A stretch of DNA of 8,869 nt from JAIBAI01 sp044238875 (lineage in GTDB: Bacteria; Bacteroidota; Bacteroidia; M30B66): contig JBIICM010000101.1 of assembly GCA_044238875.1 (NCBI GenBank), forward strand, positions 1 through 8,869, written 5' to 3'. Under the pieces are notes generated by a model. That model saw only the letters and a program-made list of their open reading frames with translations. It ran no database searches and was not told the origin of the DNA. Both the position numbers and the translations under genes were made by a program. Each line of letters starts with the position of its first letter. The stretch's first letter is position 1. Below, one piece after another: positions 1 to 7,430 of the stretch.

Positions 1-689
1 TTACCTGCATTATCAAGCCTGATAGATGCTCCATCCTGTGCACCTGTTGTGCCGGCCTGGGTAACCAGCTGGCGTTGATTGTAGGATACTGAAACGTCAC
101 AACTGGTGCCATTTACCCTAATCCTAAAATTCTGAATGATGCTTATTGCCGGATTGGTGTTGTAATTGATAAAATGACCAGGTGCAATCGTTGTTCCAAA
201 GGGTGGGCTGAATGTGGGGCCGGGATGTTTATGGTATAGAATGTAAATTGTGTCTGATAACGCGGAGAAAGGGTTAACTCCGATATCTAATTGCGGGCTT
301 GTAACCACTAAAACCCTGCTATTGGCAGGTAATATTAAGCCGGGCGGCTCAAGGACACGGCCGCAAGAGATAATTGTGGCATTTATAGCCGATGTTAATG
401 TTGCTGTTTGAGCATTTTGAATAAAACCATAAAAAGCAACATCTCCGGGTATACTATTCGCCCAGGTGATATTTATCTGATTGGCGTTGATGGACTGCGC
501 ACCTACCCTGAAAGTAAACATCTCATTCAGTCCCTCCCAAAATGGATTGGAAGGAGGAGTGCATGCATCAACTAAAATGTTCTCAACCGTTAAACACTGC
601 TGACTGTATATTTTACCAGAACAGAGAAAAAACACTATCAATACTTTGCAGAGCATTGATACTCTTAAACATTTAAGCTGTCTGCGCAT
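1..689 (-). CDS. Secreted surface protein, N-terminal part (runs off window)
   Basis: The frame is open from an ATG at 687-689 to the window edge, giving 229 residues without a stop, so the C-terminus is missing. The N-terminus is a Sec signal peptide: basic residues, a hydrophobic stretch (VLIVFFLCSG), then a likely cut near IYSQ/QC. A second in-frame ATG at 654-656 gives an equally good signal peptide (MLCKVLIVFF...). The mature part carries a pattern I associate with large exported Bacteroidota proteins: ENILVDAC, EGLNEMFTFRVG (residues 52-63), LPANSRVLVVTS (120-131), LSDTIYILY, GHFINY (171-176) and DGASIR. Such proteins usually end in a type IX secretion sorting domain, which would lie outside the window. 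It is divergent from the exported protein at 973. No enzymatic motif is seen. The specific role is unknown; adhesion or cell-surface function is inference. Confidence 0.8.
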   Translation of the reverse strand, partial: MRRQLKCLRVSMLCKVLIVFFLCSGKIYSQQCLTVENILVDACTPPSNPFWEGLNEMFTFRVGAQSINANQINITWANSIPGDVAFYGFIQNAQTATLTSAINATIISCGRVLEPPGLILPANSRVLVVTSPQLDIGVNPFSALSDTIYILYHKHPGPTFSPPFGTTIAPGHFINYNTNPAISIIQNFRIRVNGTSCDVSVSYNQRQLVTQAGTTGAQDGASIRLDNAG

Positions 690-972
690 ATAATGTCTTT
701 CGAAAAACGCCTGACCTCATTGAAGGTTAAGCCAAAGGTTTTGAAGGTTGGGATTAAAATGCATTTGTGCACTATTTGTTTAAAAACATCAGCAGAATCA
801 ATGTCATAATCACCTTATCCTGAGGGCTTTTTTTGAAGCTTTGAGGATAGACAATTGCAAATTTAATCAATAAATTGAAGCATTCAACATTTTATCCTTA
901 TGTTTGCTTTGAAGGGTAAAATGCTTTGTTTCAGAAGATTCGTCATCAGCCATTTGAACTAGAAAATTGAAT
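690..972. other. Divergent intergenic region between two exported-protein genes
   Basis: AT-rich spacer of 283 bp between divergent signal-peptide-bearing genes. The right half contains a good promoter for the rightward gene. For the leftward gene the best -7-like site is AACCTTTG (minus strand, 733-740), one mismatch from TAnnTTTG and without a TTG at the right distance, so it is not called. The nonamer TTGAAGGTT occurs at 720-728 and 741-749, a direct repeat with a 21-bp period of unknown meaning. No RNA gene or small open frame was recognised. Confidence 0.6.
875..906 (+). promoter_or_regulatory. Predicted Bacteroidota-type promoter of the 973 gene
   Basis: TTG at 875-877, a 21-bp spacer, then TATGTTTG at 899-906. 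This matches the -33/-7 pattern TTG-N(17-23)-TAnnTTTG described for the primary sigma factor in this phylum. The transcript would start near 913 and have a leader of about 60 nt before the ATG at 973. Confidence 0.6.
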
Positions 973-2784
973 ATGATAGGCACATACCATCATTGTTTCC
1001 TTAAAAAAATCATCACAGCATTACTTGGCATAACGTTAATTTCATTACAAACAAAAGCACAAACAGAGAGCAATCGCATGCCTGTTCTCTCAGATGCCGG
1101 AGACTTCGGTATCGCCCCTTTTGGTTATGGCTCGTTCGATTATTATTTCTCCAGCCAGATCATCACCAAACAGGAACTCAACCTGGCGGGCATCGTCGGG
1201 AGATCTGTTTTTTCTGCTCTTCAGCTGAGAATTGCCGGATTCACATCTCCCGATTTTACTCCGTCATTTAACAGGCAGTATATTTTCATTCGTCACAAAG
1301 GCAATACTGATCAAATCAGTGGCATCTTCAATCCCATTCCGATTATCAACAGTCCGTCGGCAGATTTTGTAAAAGTGTTTCAGGGCACTAAAACATGGCC
1401 ACACACAACTAACCAGTATATCCAGATTGATTTTCAAAACAGTTTTGTCTGGGATGGCAATGAAAACATTGAACTTGTTTGCATCAACAACGGGGGGGGT
1501 ACCAAATTTGGATTTAGGTTTATCGGGAGTTCTGCAGCAGCTCCTCCCTATTCTGTCAACAGGCTTCTGACCGGTGGCGGCACCTCACTCCCCTCCACCG
1601 GAACACTCTCTACCGGCACCTATTCAAGGATATTTGTTTATCAGCCCACCGGAAACCAGCCATCAAACACAACTGATGCCATTGGCTTTGCCGCAAGAAT
1701 TAATACCAATTCTCCGGCAGGGGAGGTTTTTTCGCTGATAAAAGATCCATCAGCAAGCCCCCTAAACCTGTACACAAATCTGTTTAAAAGTCCGGGCGGA
1801 TGCGGCGCTGTTGAATTTGCCTGGTCTGACCCTTCGGGCAACTGGTGGAACGGAACATCATTTGCCTCGGCAACACCTGTTTATGGTGCTGCCTATGCGA
1901 ATATCACTGTTCCGGCCGGCAACTATTCATTGGGCCAATATTCAGTCATGGCGCGCTGTGCCGCCGACAACAACCTCACCAGTTCAACCAATTCGGTGGG
2001 CGTTTACCTGCTAAACGGCAACGTTTTGTACGAAGATTTTGGCACAGGTGCCAATGCCCCCATCGTTGCCGGCGGAACGTACAATGGCTGGACGAACAAT
2101 TCAGGTACCGCCATCCTGCTGGAGTGCCCGGGTGAGTTTACAGGGAGGGGGTACAAAGTGAGCTCGGCTTCAACGATTTGTAATCCTTCCAGCGGGCCAA
2201 CCTATGGTGTAAGAAGCCTAATTAAAAAAGTTGATCTTGGTGCGTTCAGCTTCAGCAATTACACCTTAAATTTTGAAACCCGCGGAGCCTGGTCAGGCGC
2301 CTATGTGAGGCTTTGGGAGTATCCGGCTACGAATTCAACGACCACCACCGCTATCGGATATGGCAATAAAACCTTCAGTGTTCAAACCGGCTTGCCACTG
2401 ACCCTTTACAAACCGGGTAAATACCTGCAGATTGAAAATGGGGCTAACAGCATGACAGGTGCCATTGAATCCTACAACAGCGCTACCGGCCAGTTGGTAG
2501 CGACTATTTTTTCAAATAACGGATTGGGTAATTTCTCCTCCTGGAGCATTAAGCCTTTTACCGATGCAAACGCATCGCTGAATGCCGATTATTCATGGGC
2601 CAATAATCCGCCCAATGATTACCGCGCCAAACAAACAGTGCTCAATCCTTCCTCAACTGTTTTTGACCTTGAATTTTACACTGGCACTTATACCGGCTTC
2701 CCGTTCAAATTAGATGAGATTTATATATCCGGCTGGCCGGCTTGTTTGCCGCCTCAAAAACCACCTATTGAGCACCGCAATTAG
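973..2784 (+). CDS. Secreted multidomain beta-rich surface protein, apparently short at the C-terminus
   Basis: The product has 603 residues from the ATG at 973; a TTG at 967 in the same frame would add two residues and is less likely. Residues 1-30 form a signal peptide (KKIITALLGITLISL, cut near TKAQ). Residues about 36-230 look like a domain common at the start of exported Bacteroidota proteins (SSQIITKQEL, LQLRIAGF, YIFIRHKG, NENIELVCINNGGG). Residues about 272-350 include EFAWSDPSGNWWNG, and from about 350 (LYEDFGTG) a jelly-roll-like region begins. Residues about 454-528 resemble a module of phage tail and tail-fibre proteins (IGYGNKTFSVQTG, ESYNSATGQLVA, FSSWSI). The chain ends 14 residues after GWPA with CLPPQKPPIEHRN, just where a linker to further domains would be expected, and no type IX sorting domain follows. 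A run of eight G lies at 1492-1499. Function is probably surface attachment or binding (inference); no catalytic motif is visible. Confidence 0.85.
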   Translation: MIGTYHHCFLKKIITALLGITLISLQTKAQTESNRMPVLSDAGDFGIAPFGYGSFDYYFSSQIITKQELNLAGIVGRSVFSALQLRIAGFTSPDFTPSFNRQYIFIRHKGNTDQISGIFNPIPIINSPSADFVKVFQGTKTWPHTTNQYIQIDFQNSFVWDGNENIELVCINNGGGTKFGFRFIGSSAAAPPYSVNRLLTGGGTSLPSTGTLSTGTYSRIFVYQPTGNQPSNTTDAIGFAARINTNSPAGEVFSLIKDPSASPLNLYTNLFKSPGGCGAVEFAWSDPSGNWWNGTSFASATPVYGAAYANITVPAGNYSLGQYSVMARCAADNNLTSSTNSVGVYLLNGNVLYEDFGTGANAPIVAGGTYNGWTNNSGTAILLECPGEFTGRGYKVSSASTICNPSSGPTYGVRSLIKKVDLGAFSFSNYTLNFETRGAWSGAYVRLWEYPATNSTTTTAIGYGNKTFSVQTGLPLTLYKPGKYLQIENGANSMTGAIESYNSATGQLVATIFSNNGLGNFSSWSIKPFTDANASLNADYSWANNPPNDYRAKQTVLNPSSTVFDLEFYTGTYTGFPFKLDEIYISGWPACLPPQKPPIEHRN

Positions 2785-2826
2785 CCGCAGTAAACCCTAT
2801 CTTGAAATCATAAAGGTGCTGCATCA

Positions 2827-3417
2827 TCAGTCATCTGACAACATTACTGCCAGCAGGCTTTTGGGCCCGTGTGCACCAATTACCAGCGATTGTTCAATAT
2901 CGGCGGTCTTGGATGGCCCGGCAATAAAAACACCATAACCATCGGTGGCTGTTTTCAGGGCTGCATAAGCCTGGTGCATATTGTAAACAAGTTGTTTGCT
3001 GTTGAAAACAAGTACAAGGTGTTCGCAAATAAAAGGCAAGGCCCTTGAGATGAGCTTTTTTTCGCTGATCCATACCGCTGCATTTTCCGCTACGGCAATT
3101 TCTCCTTCAAGCACTGCAAGTTCAACATCTTCAAGGTCAAGGGCATTGATGATGGCTTCAGGAGCAATTATTCCGGCATATCCGCCCACATTGCTGATAA
3201 TTTTTGTCATGCTGCTGTAGCGTTCGGCTATCAATGCCGCCAGCAAGGCCCGTGAATTAAGCCGGACAAATGATCCGCCCATCTGGGCTGTCATGCGCTC
3301 AAATTCAGCTTCATTGTCAAGATCTGGCCTATCGAAAAAAGGGATTTCAGGCAATGGAGCCGGCTCCGGTTTGTTTTTCCGCACAGCGGCAAGTATTTCT
3401 TCGCGGGCGTTCATCAT
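2827..3417 (-). CDS. lutC: Lactate utilization protein LutC (LUD domain)
   Basis: Third subunit of the LutABC L-lactate oxidation system, which converts L-lactate to pyruvate in the cytoplasm. The 196-residue product carries the LUD-family signature at residues 168-187: GPSKTADIEQ followed by LVIGAHGPKS, close to the family consensus. Earlier conserved parts are SNVGGYAGI (75-83) and AVAENAAVW (108-116). The chosen ATG at 3415-3417 overlaps the TGA of lutB as ATGA, which favours translational coupling. A second ATG follows directly at 3412-3414, and an upstream TTG at 3438 is possible but would push 24 bases into lutB. The length is slightly below that of the E. coli (YkgG) and Bacillus subtilis LutC proteins as I remember them. 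It is the last gene of the operon and converges on the 973-2784 gene with a 42-bp gap in which I see no clear terminator. Confidence 0.9.
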   Translation of the reverse strand: MMNAREEILAAVRKNKPEPAPLPEIPFFDRPDLDNEAEFERMTAQMGGSFVRLNSRALLAALIAERYSSMTKIISNVGGYAGIIAPEAIINALDLEDVELAVLEGEIAVAENAAVWISEKKLISRALPFICEHLVLVFNSKQLVYNMHQAYAALKTATDGYGVFIAGPSKTADIEQSLVIGAHGPKSLLAVMLSDD

Positions 3418-4775
3418 TTCCTGTTTTTTAACCACCAATCCCTGAAACTCTCTTTCGGCGGTTCAGGCATTTCGCGCTGTTTTGCCCACGGGTTCAGGCG
3501 GCTGTTGACAATAAAAGAAGGGGTATAGCGCAAAACAAACCTTGCTGTTTTACCCGCCATACGATAAAGCGCCGGACGTGCCAAAATGAAATTCAGAAAC
3601 CGCATCCCCTGCTTTTTTGCTGCAGGCAGTTCTCCCGCCTCTGAAACGATTTGCCTCCACCGGTAAAGCTGTTGGTGAATATCGATTTTTACCGGACAAA
3701 CATCTGTACAAGAACCGCATAAGGTAGAGGCAAACGGAAGGGTGGCATGTTTCTTCAGGTCGATGCCAGGAGAAAGAATAGACCCGATTGGGCCGGGTAC
3801 AGTACTCTGATAACTATGCCCTCCGCTTCTTCTGAAAACAGGACAGGTATTCATACATGCCCCGCAGCGTATGCAGTAGAGCGATTTTCTGAAATCAGAG
3901 CGGCCAAGTTGTTCGGTGCGGCCCATGTCAACAATAACCACGTGCATTTCACGGCCCGCAGCAGGTCGATGAAAATGTGAGTTGTATGCCGTAGTAGCCT
4001 GTCCGGTGGCGCTTCTTGCCAGTAAACGAAGAAAAACGCCCAGATGAGCAAGCCGGGGTATTATTTTCTCAATGCCCATGCTGGCGATGTGTACCTGCGC
4101 CATGGCCACACCAAGGTCGGCATTGCCTTCGTTGGTGCAGATCACGATACCACCTGTTTCGGCCACAGCGAAATTTACGCCTGTGAGGGCGGCTCCGGCA
4201 CTCATAAAATGTGATCTTAAATGCGATCTTGCTGCAGCAGTAAGGTAGTTGGCATCATGTGCCCCTTTTTCGGTACCCAGGTGTCGGTGAAACGTTTCGC
4301 CTACATCCTCCTTTTTCAGGTGAATAGCAGGTAACACAATGTGCGAAGGGGGTTCCTCCCTGAGCTGCACAATACGCTCGCCAAGGTCAGAGTCAATCAC
4401 CGACAGGCCCTTTTCATGCAGGTAACTATTGAGATGGCACTCTTCGGTGAGCATTGATTTTGATTTCACCAGTTTTTTTATGCCCCTGTCGGATAATATT
4501 TTGTAAACGATGGCATTGTGCTCAGCGGCATCTTTCGCCCAGTGTACCACGATGCCGTTTGCCTTTGCATTTTTCTCAAACTGCTCAAGGTATTCATCAA
4601 GGTTTGAAAGCACATTGGCCTTGATCTGTGACCCCAGCTCACGCAACGCTTCCCATTCGGGTACGGCATTCACCGCCCGGTCTCTCTTCGACCTGATCAG
4701 CCAGAGCGTTTCATCGTGCCAGTTGGTACGCTGCTCGTCTTTGATAAAAGCCTCAGCATGTTCGGCGTGTGTCAT
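3414..4775 (-). CDS. lutB: Lactate utilization iron-sulfur protein LutB
   Basis: Iron-sulfur subunit of the LutABC L-lactate oxidation complex. The 453-residue product has an N-terminal LUD domain (roughly residues 60-290) with the conserved stretch AETGGIVICTNEGNADL at 205-221. A ferredoxin-like part follows. The first cysteine motif is CxxCxxCxxxCP with C301, C304, C307 and C311; the second is CxxCxxxCP with C353, C356 and C360. Between them lies GPIGSILSPGID, also typical of LutB. The C-terminal tail of about 90 residues is basic and tryptophan-containing, as in the family. The length agrees with known LutB proteins (about 450-480). Its ATG overlaps the lutA stop as ATGA (4772-4775), and its own TGA overlaps the lutC ATG, so the three genes are almost certainly one transcript. 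E. coli YkgF is the equivalent protein. Confidence 0.95.
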   Translation of the reverse strand: MTHAEHAEAFIKDEQRTNWHDETLWLIRSKRDRAVNAVPEWEALRELGSQIKANVLSNLDEYLEQFEKNAKANGIVVHWAKDAAEHNAIVYKILSDRGIKKLVKSKSMLTEECHLNSYLHEKGLSVIDSDLGERIVQLREEPPSHIVLPAIHLKKEDVGETFHRHLGTEKGAHDANYLTAAARSHLRSHFMSAGAALTGVNFAVAETGGIVICTNEGNADLGVAMAQVHIASMGIEKIIPRLAHLGVFLRLLARSATGQATTAYNSHFHRPAAGREMHVVIVDMGRTEQLGRSDFRKSLYCIRCGACMNTCPVFRRSGGHSYQSTVPGPIGSILSPGIDLKKHATLPFASTLCGSCTDVCPVKIDIHQQLYRWRQIVSEAGELPAAKKQGMRFLNFILARPALYRMAGKTARFVLRYTPSFIVNSRLNPWAKQREMPEPPKESFRDWWLKNRK

Positions 4776-5515
4776 CCGGCAAGCGATTCGTTTAAAATCT
4801 GCGAAATATGCAAAACCCTGATCTTCTTTTTTTGTCGCCTGATGATGCCTTCAAGATGCATCAGGCAACTCATATCACCGCCGGTAATTACCTCAGCACC
4901 TGATGATTCAAAGTCGGCTACCCGGTCTTTTCCCATCTTGGCCGACAGGGCCTCTTCTGAGACACAAAAGGTACCACCAAAGCCGCAGCATTCGTCTCTT
5001 CTTTGCATGGTAAGCAGTTGCAGCCCCTTCACCCTCTTGAGCAATTGATGAACTTTTGAATATTCAGGCTGCACCAGTTCAGAACTTTTTGAAAGTTTTA
5101 ATCCGCGCTGACCATGGCAACTCTCGAGCAAACCCACCCTGAAAGGAAATACGGCCGGTATGTCTTGTGTTTTCAGGATATCGGTTAAGAACTCGCTGAG
5201 CTCATAAACCGATGATCTTACTTTTGTCACGGCTTCGGTTTGTTCAAGTTTGCTGTAGTGTTCTTTTACGTGCAGTATGCAACTGCCCGAGGGAGCCACT
5301 ATGTAATCGTAGTTGCTGAAGTTTCTGACAAACAGGTTCATGGTCGCCAGAGCCTCCTTTTCACAGCCCGAATTGGCCATTGGCTGTCCGCAACAGGTTT
5401 GTTCAAGCGGAAAATCCACTTTGCAGCCCATTTTTTCAAGCAGTTCAAGGGTGGCTCTGGCCACACCGGGATAAAACTGATCAACATAACAGGGAACAAA
5501 AAGCGCCACTCTCAT
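4772..5515 (-). CDS. lutA: Lactate utilization protein LutA (CCG-domain protein)
   Basis: First subunit of LutABC, related to the heterodisulfide-reductase D/GlpC-type CCG-domain proteins that bind iron-sulfur clusters. The 247-residue product has two cysteine-rich CCG repeats. Repeat one has C9, the pair C41-C42 in CCGQPMANSGC, and C79 in APSGSC. Repeat two has C133 in ESCHGQRGL, the pair C176-C177 in CCGFGGTF, and C217 in GGDMSCLMHLEG. All are hallmarks of LutA (E. coli YkgE). The length matches the family (about 240). The ATG at 5513-5515 opens the protein at the standard MRVALFVPCYVDQFYP motif. No Shine-Dalgarno sequence is visible, as is usual in this phylum. The gene is divergent from the dehydrogenase at 5739, with 223 bp between, and heads the lutABC operon. 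Confidence 0.95.
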   Translation of the reverse strand: MRVALFVPCYVDQFYPGVARATLELLEKMGCKVDFPLEQTCCGQPMANSGCEKEALATMNLFVRNFSNYDYIVAPSGSCILHVKEHYSKLEQTEAVTKVRSSVYELSEFLTDILKTQDIPAVFPFRVGLLESCHGQRGLKLSKSSELVQPEYSKVHQLLKRVKGLQLLTMQRRDECCGFGGTFCVSEEALSAKMGKDRVADFESSGAEVITGGDMSCLMHLEGIIRRQKKKIRVLHISQILNESLAG

Positions 5516-5587
5516 AAGCCCAAAGACGGATAATTATTGGATGTATGATGCATGATGCCTTGTTGACTCACAGGATAAATCGCCCTG

Positions 5588-5595
5588 CAAAGTTA
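5588..5595 (-). promoter_or_regulatory. Predicted -7 element of the lutABC promoter
   Basis: Read on the minus strand this is TAACTTTG, a full match to TAnnTTTG. A TTTG further upstream (5623-5626) is 27 bp away, longer than the usual 17-23 bp, so the -33 part is weak. That would fit an activator-dependent promoter. The implied leader before the lutA ATG is about 65 nt. Confidence 0.4.
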
Positions 5596-5607
5596 TTTCA
5601 TTTTATT

Positions 5608-5615
5608 TAGATTTG
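5608..5615 (+). promoter_or_regulatory. Predicted -7 element of the dehydrogenase operon promoter
   Basis: TAGATTTG matches TAnnTTTG on the plus strand. No TTG stands at 17-23 bp; CTG at 5585-5587 is 20 bp away and is the closest match. It lies only 12 bp from the oppositely directed lutA -7 element, so the two promoters would overlap back to back. The leader would be about 115 nt. Confidence 0.35.
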
Positions 5616-5738
5616 CCGGCATCAAACAGATCCTTTGCAACAACTTAAAGGGTTTTAACCCAATTTGAAACCACGTGAATCAGCTGTGCAAAGAATTGAT
5701 TTGTACCATTATTCGAAAATAATATATGCTTCATAAAA

Positions 5739-6503
5739 ATGTTTAAACTCACCCACAAGAAAGCCATCATTACCGGAGCCGGAAGCGGCATTGGCAAGGC
5801 TGTTGCACTTGTTTTCGGTGCTCAGGGCGCTCATGTGCACGCTGTTGATATTAACGAAACTGAGGCAAAGGGCACCGCAGAAGAAATTCAAGCAGCAGGT
5901 GGCTCAGCCGAAATTCACCTGCTCAATATTACCGATCATGATCTGGTAAACGGCGTATTTGCAAGCATCGGCGCCGCCGACATTCTGGTGAACTGTGCCG
6001 GCATCGCCCACATAGGCAAGGCGGATACCACCCCGGCAGCCGACTTTAGCAGGGTATTCGACGTGAATGTGAAAGGTGTGTACAATTGTATTCATGCCAT
6101 GATACCGCTGTTGCGCAAACAGGGCGGTGGCGTAATCATCAATATTTCATCAATTGCTGCACATGTGGGCCTGAGTGATCGCTTTGCTTACAGCATGAGC
6201 AAGGGTGCGGTTCATGCCATGACCTTATCAGTAGCTAAAGATTATATCAGCGAGAACATCCGCTGCAACTCCATATCTCCGGCAAGGGTGCATACGCCCT
6301 TTGTCGATGGTTTTCTTGCCGCGAATTATCCGGGAAGAGAAGCTGAAATGTTTCAGAAACTTTCGCACACTCAGCCGCTTGGCCGTATGGGCAAACCAAC
6401 AGAAATCGCCAACCTGGCTTTGTATCTGTGCGCCGAAGAATCCTCATTCATCACCGGAAGCGATTACAAGATTGATGGTGGCTTTATCACCTTAAACACC
6501 TAA
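5739..6503 (+). CDS. Short-chain dehydrogenase, probable 2-keto-3-deoxy-L-fuconate/rhamnonate dehydrogenase
   Basis: Classical NAD(P)-dependent SDR of 254 residues, the standard length. The Rossmann nucleotide motif TGAGSGIG is at 12-19, and D37 at the end of the second strand favours NAD over NADP. NCAG is at 85-88. The catalytic tetrad reads N110 (in NVKG), S138, Y151 and K155 (YSMSK). The C-terminus has the usual TGSDYKIDGG. SDR sequence alone does not fix the substrate. The assignment rests on context: the next gene, 8 bp away, encodes a FAH-family hydrolase, then a mutarotase-family protein follows, and lutABC is divergent. In the non-phosphorylative L-fucose and L-rhamnose routes an SDR oxidises C4 of the 2-keto-3-deoxy acid to a 2,4-diketo acid, the substrate of the FAH enzyme. 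Other oxidoreductase roles remain possible. Confidence 0.85.
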   Translation: MFKLTHKKAIITGAGSGIGKAVALVFGAQGAHVHAVDINETEAKGTAEEIQAAGGSAEIHLLNITDHDLVNGVFASIGAADILVNCAGIAHIGKADTTPAADFSRVFDVNVKGVYNCIHAMIPLLRKQGGGVIINISSIAAHVGLSDRFAYSMSKGAVHAMTLSVAKDYISENIRCNSISPARVHTPFVDGFLAANYPGREAEMFQKLSHTQPLGRMGKPTEIANLALYLCAEESSFITGSDYKIDGGFITLNT

Positions 6504-6511
6504 TAACTAAC

Positions 6512-7363
6512 ATGAAACTGATCAGATTTGGCGAAAAAGACAAGGAAAAACCAGGTGTTTTTCATGGGGATAAATTCTATGACGTATCAGCGCTGTTTGA
6601 CGATTACAATGAATCGTTTTTTGAAGATAATGGTCCGCAAAAGCTGACTGAACTTTTCCGGATTCAGCAAGCCACATTGCCGGTTGTACCAAACACGGTG
6701 CGGCTTGGCGCACCTGTTGCCAGGCCGTCGAAAATTATTTGTGTAGGCTTGAATTACAGTGATCATGCCGCCGAGGGCAATATGAAAGTTCCTACAGAGC
6801 CGGTGATCTTTTTCAAGTCAACCACGGCCATTTGCGGACCTTTTGATGACCTGGTAATTCCAAAAGGCAGCCTCAAAACAGACTGGGAGGTAGAGCTCGC
6901 CATTGTTATTGGCCACAAGGCCAGGTACGTTGGTGAGCGCGAAGCTGTTGACTATATCGCCGGCTACTGCCTGCACAACGATTACAGCGAAAGATCATAC
7001 CAGCTGGAACGCGAAGGCCAGTGGGTGAAGGGCAAAAGCTGTGATACCTTTGCCCCCCTCGGCCCCTGGCTGGCTTTAAAAGATGAAATGCCCGACACCG
7101 GCAACCTGCATCTGTGGCTGAAGGTAAACGGCAAAATGTTTCAGGATGGGAACACCCAAAACCTGATTTTCAATGTACCCTATCTGGTGCATTATATCAG
7201 CCAGTTCATGACACTGCTTCCGGGCGACATCATTTCAACCGGAACCCCTGCCGGCGTTGGCCTTGGGCAAAAACCACCTGTTTATATCAAAGAAGGTGAC
7301 GAGATTGAACTGGGCATCGACGGACTTGGAGTCAGCCGGCAGAGAGCCCGGGCTTTTTCCTGA
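6512..7363 (+). CDS. FAH-family hydrolase, probable 2,4-diketo-3-deoxy-L-fuconate/rhamnonate hydrolase
   Basis: Fumarylacetoacetate-hydrolase-fold enzyme of 283 residues. Visible family landmarks are GLNYSDHAAE (79-88) with the probable catalytic H85 and E88, PVIFFKSTTAICGP (97-110), the metal-binding DWEVELA with E126 and E128, D157 in NDYSER, GQWVKGKSCDTFAPLGPW (169-186) and the C-terminal PGDIISTGTPAGVG (237-250). The GKS-DTF-PLGPW form and the length fit the subgroup that cleaves acylpyruvates and 2,4-diketo-3-deoxy sugar acids. In the 6-deoxy-L-sugar pathways the products are pyruvate and L-lactate. Automatic annotation may call such proteins ureidoglycolate lyase or 2-hydroxyhepta-2,4-diene-1,7-dioate isomerase; the neighbouring genes argue against those. 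It starts 8 bp after the SDR stop, so both are co-transcribed. The fold is certain, the exact substrate is inference. Confidence 0.87.
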   Translation: MKLIRFGEKDKEKPGVFHGDKFYDVSALFDDYNESFFEDNGPQKLTELFRIQQATLPVVPNTVRLGAPVARPSKIICVGLNYSDHAAEGNMKVPTEPVIFFKSTTAICGPFDDLVIPKGSLKTDWEVELAIVIGHKARYVGEREAVDYIAGYCLHNDYSERSYQLEREGQWVKGKSCDTFAPLGPWLALKDEMPDTGNLHLWLKVNGKMFQDGNTQNLIFNVPYLVHYISQFMTLLPGDIISTGTPAGVGLGQKPPVYIKEGDEIELGIDGLGVSRQRARAFS

Positions 7364-7430
7364 ACAATCAGGCCATCATACTGCGCAACCTTCAGCGATA
7401 ACCTGCAAACCCAATCATCAAAAAAACATC

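Larger units (their letters stand above)
5516..5738. promoter_or_regulatory. Shared divergent control region of lutABC and the deoxysugar-acid genes
   Basis: The 223-bp spacer holds the start points of both operons. The heptamer TGCAAAG is present three times: 5586-5592 (plus), 5633-5639 (as its complement CTTTGCA) and 5687-5693 (plus). The first copy overlaps the predicted lutA -7 element, so the copies may be operator half-sites. An exact tandem heptamer ATGATGC lies at 5545-5558, inside the predicted lutA leader. No regulator gene is present in the window to pair with these sites. Confidence 0.4.

Noticed and set aside
720..749. Direct repeat TTGAAGGTT with a 21-bp period
   Set aside because: Only two short copies in AT-rich DNA with no link to a promoter element; chance is likely.
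4510..5048. Plus-strand open frames opposite lutA and lutB
   Set aside because: They are antisense frames over strongly conserved LutA and LutB coding sequence, Cys/Ser-rich and without recognisable motifs.
5545..5558. Tandem ATGATGC ATGATGC in the lutA leader
   Set aside because: Exact but only two 7-bp units; no start codon context or pairing partner gives it a function.
7257..7430. Upstream extension of the mutarotase-like reading frame into the FAH gene
   Set aside because: The added residues overlap the well-conserved FAH C-terminus, show no family similarity, and the ATG at 7431 gives the normal family length.
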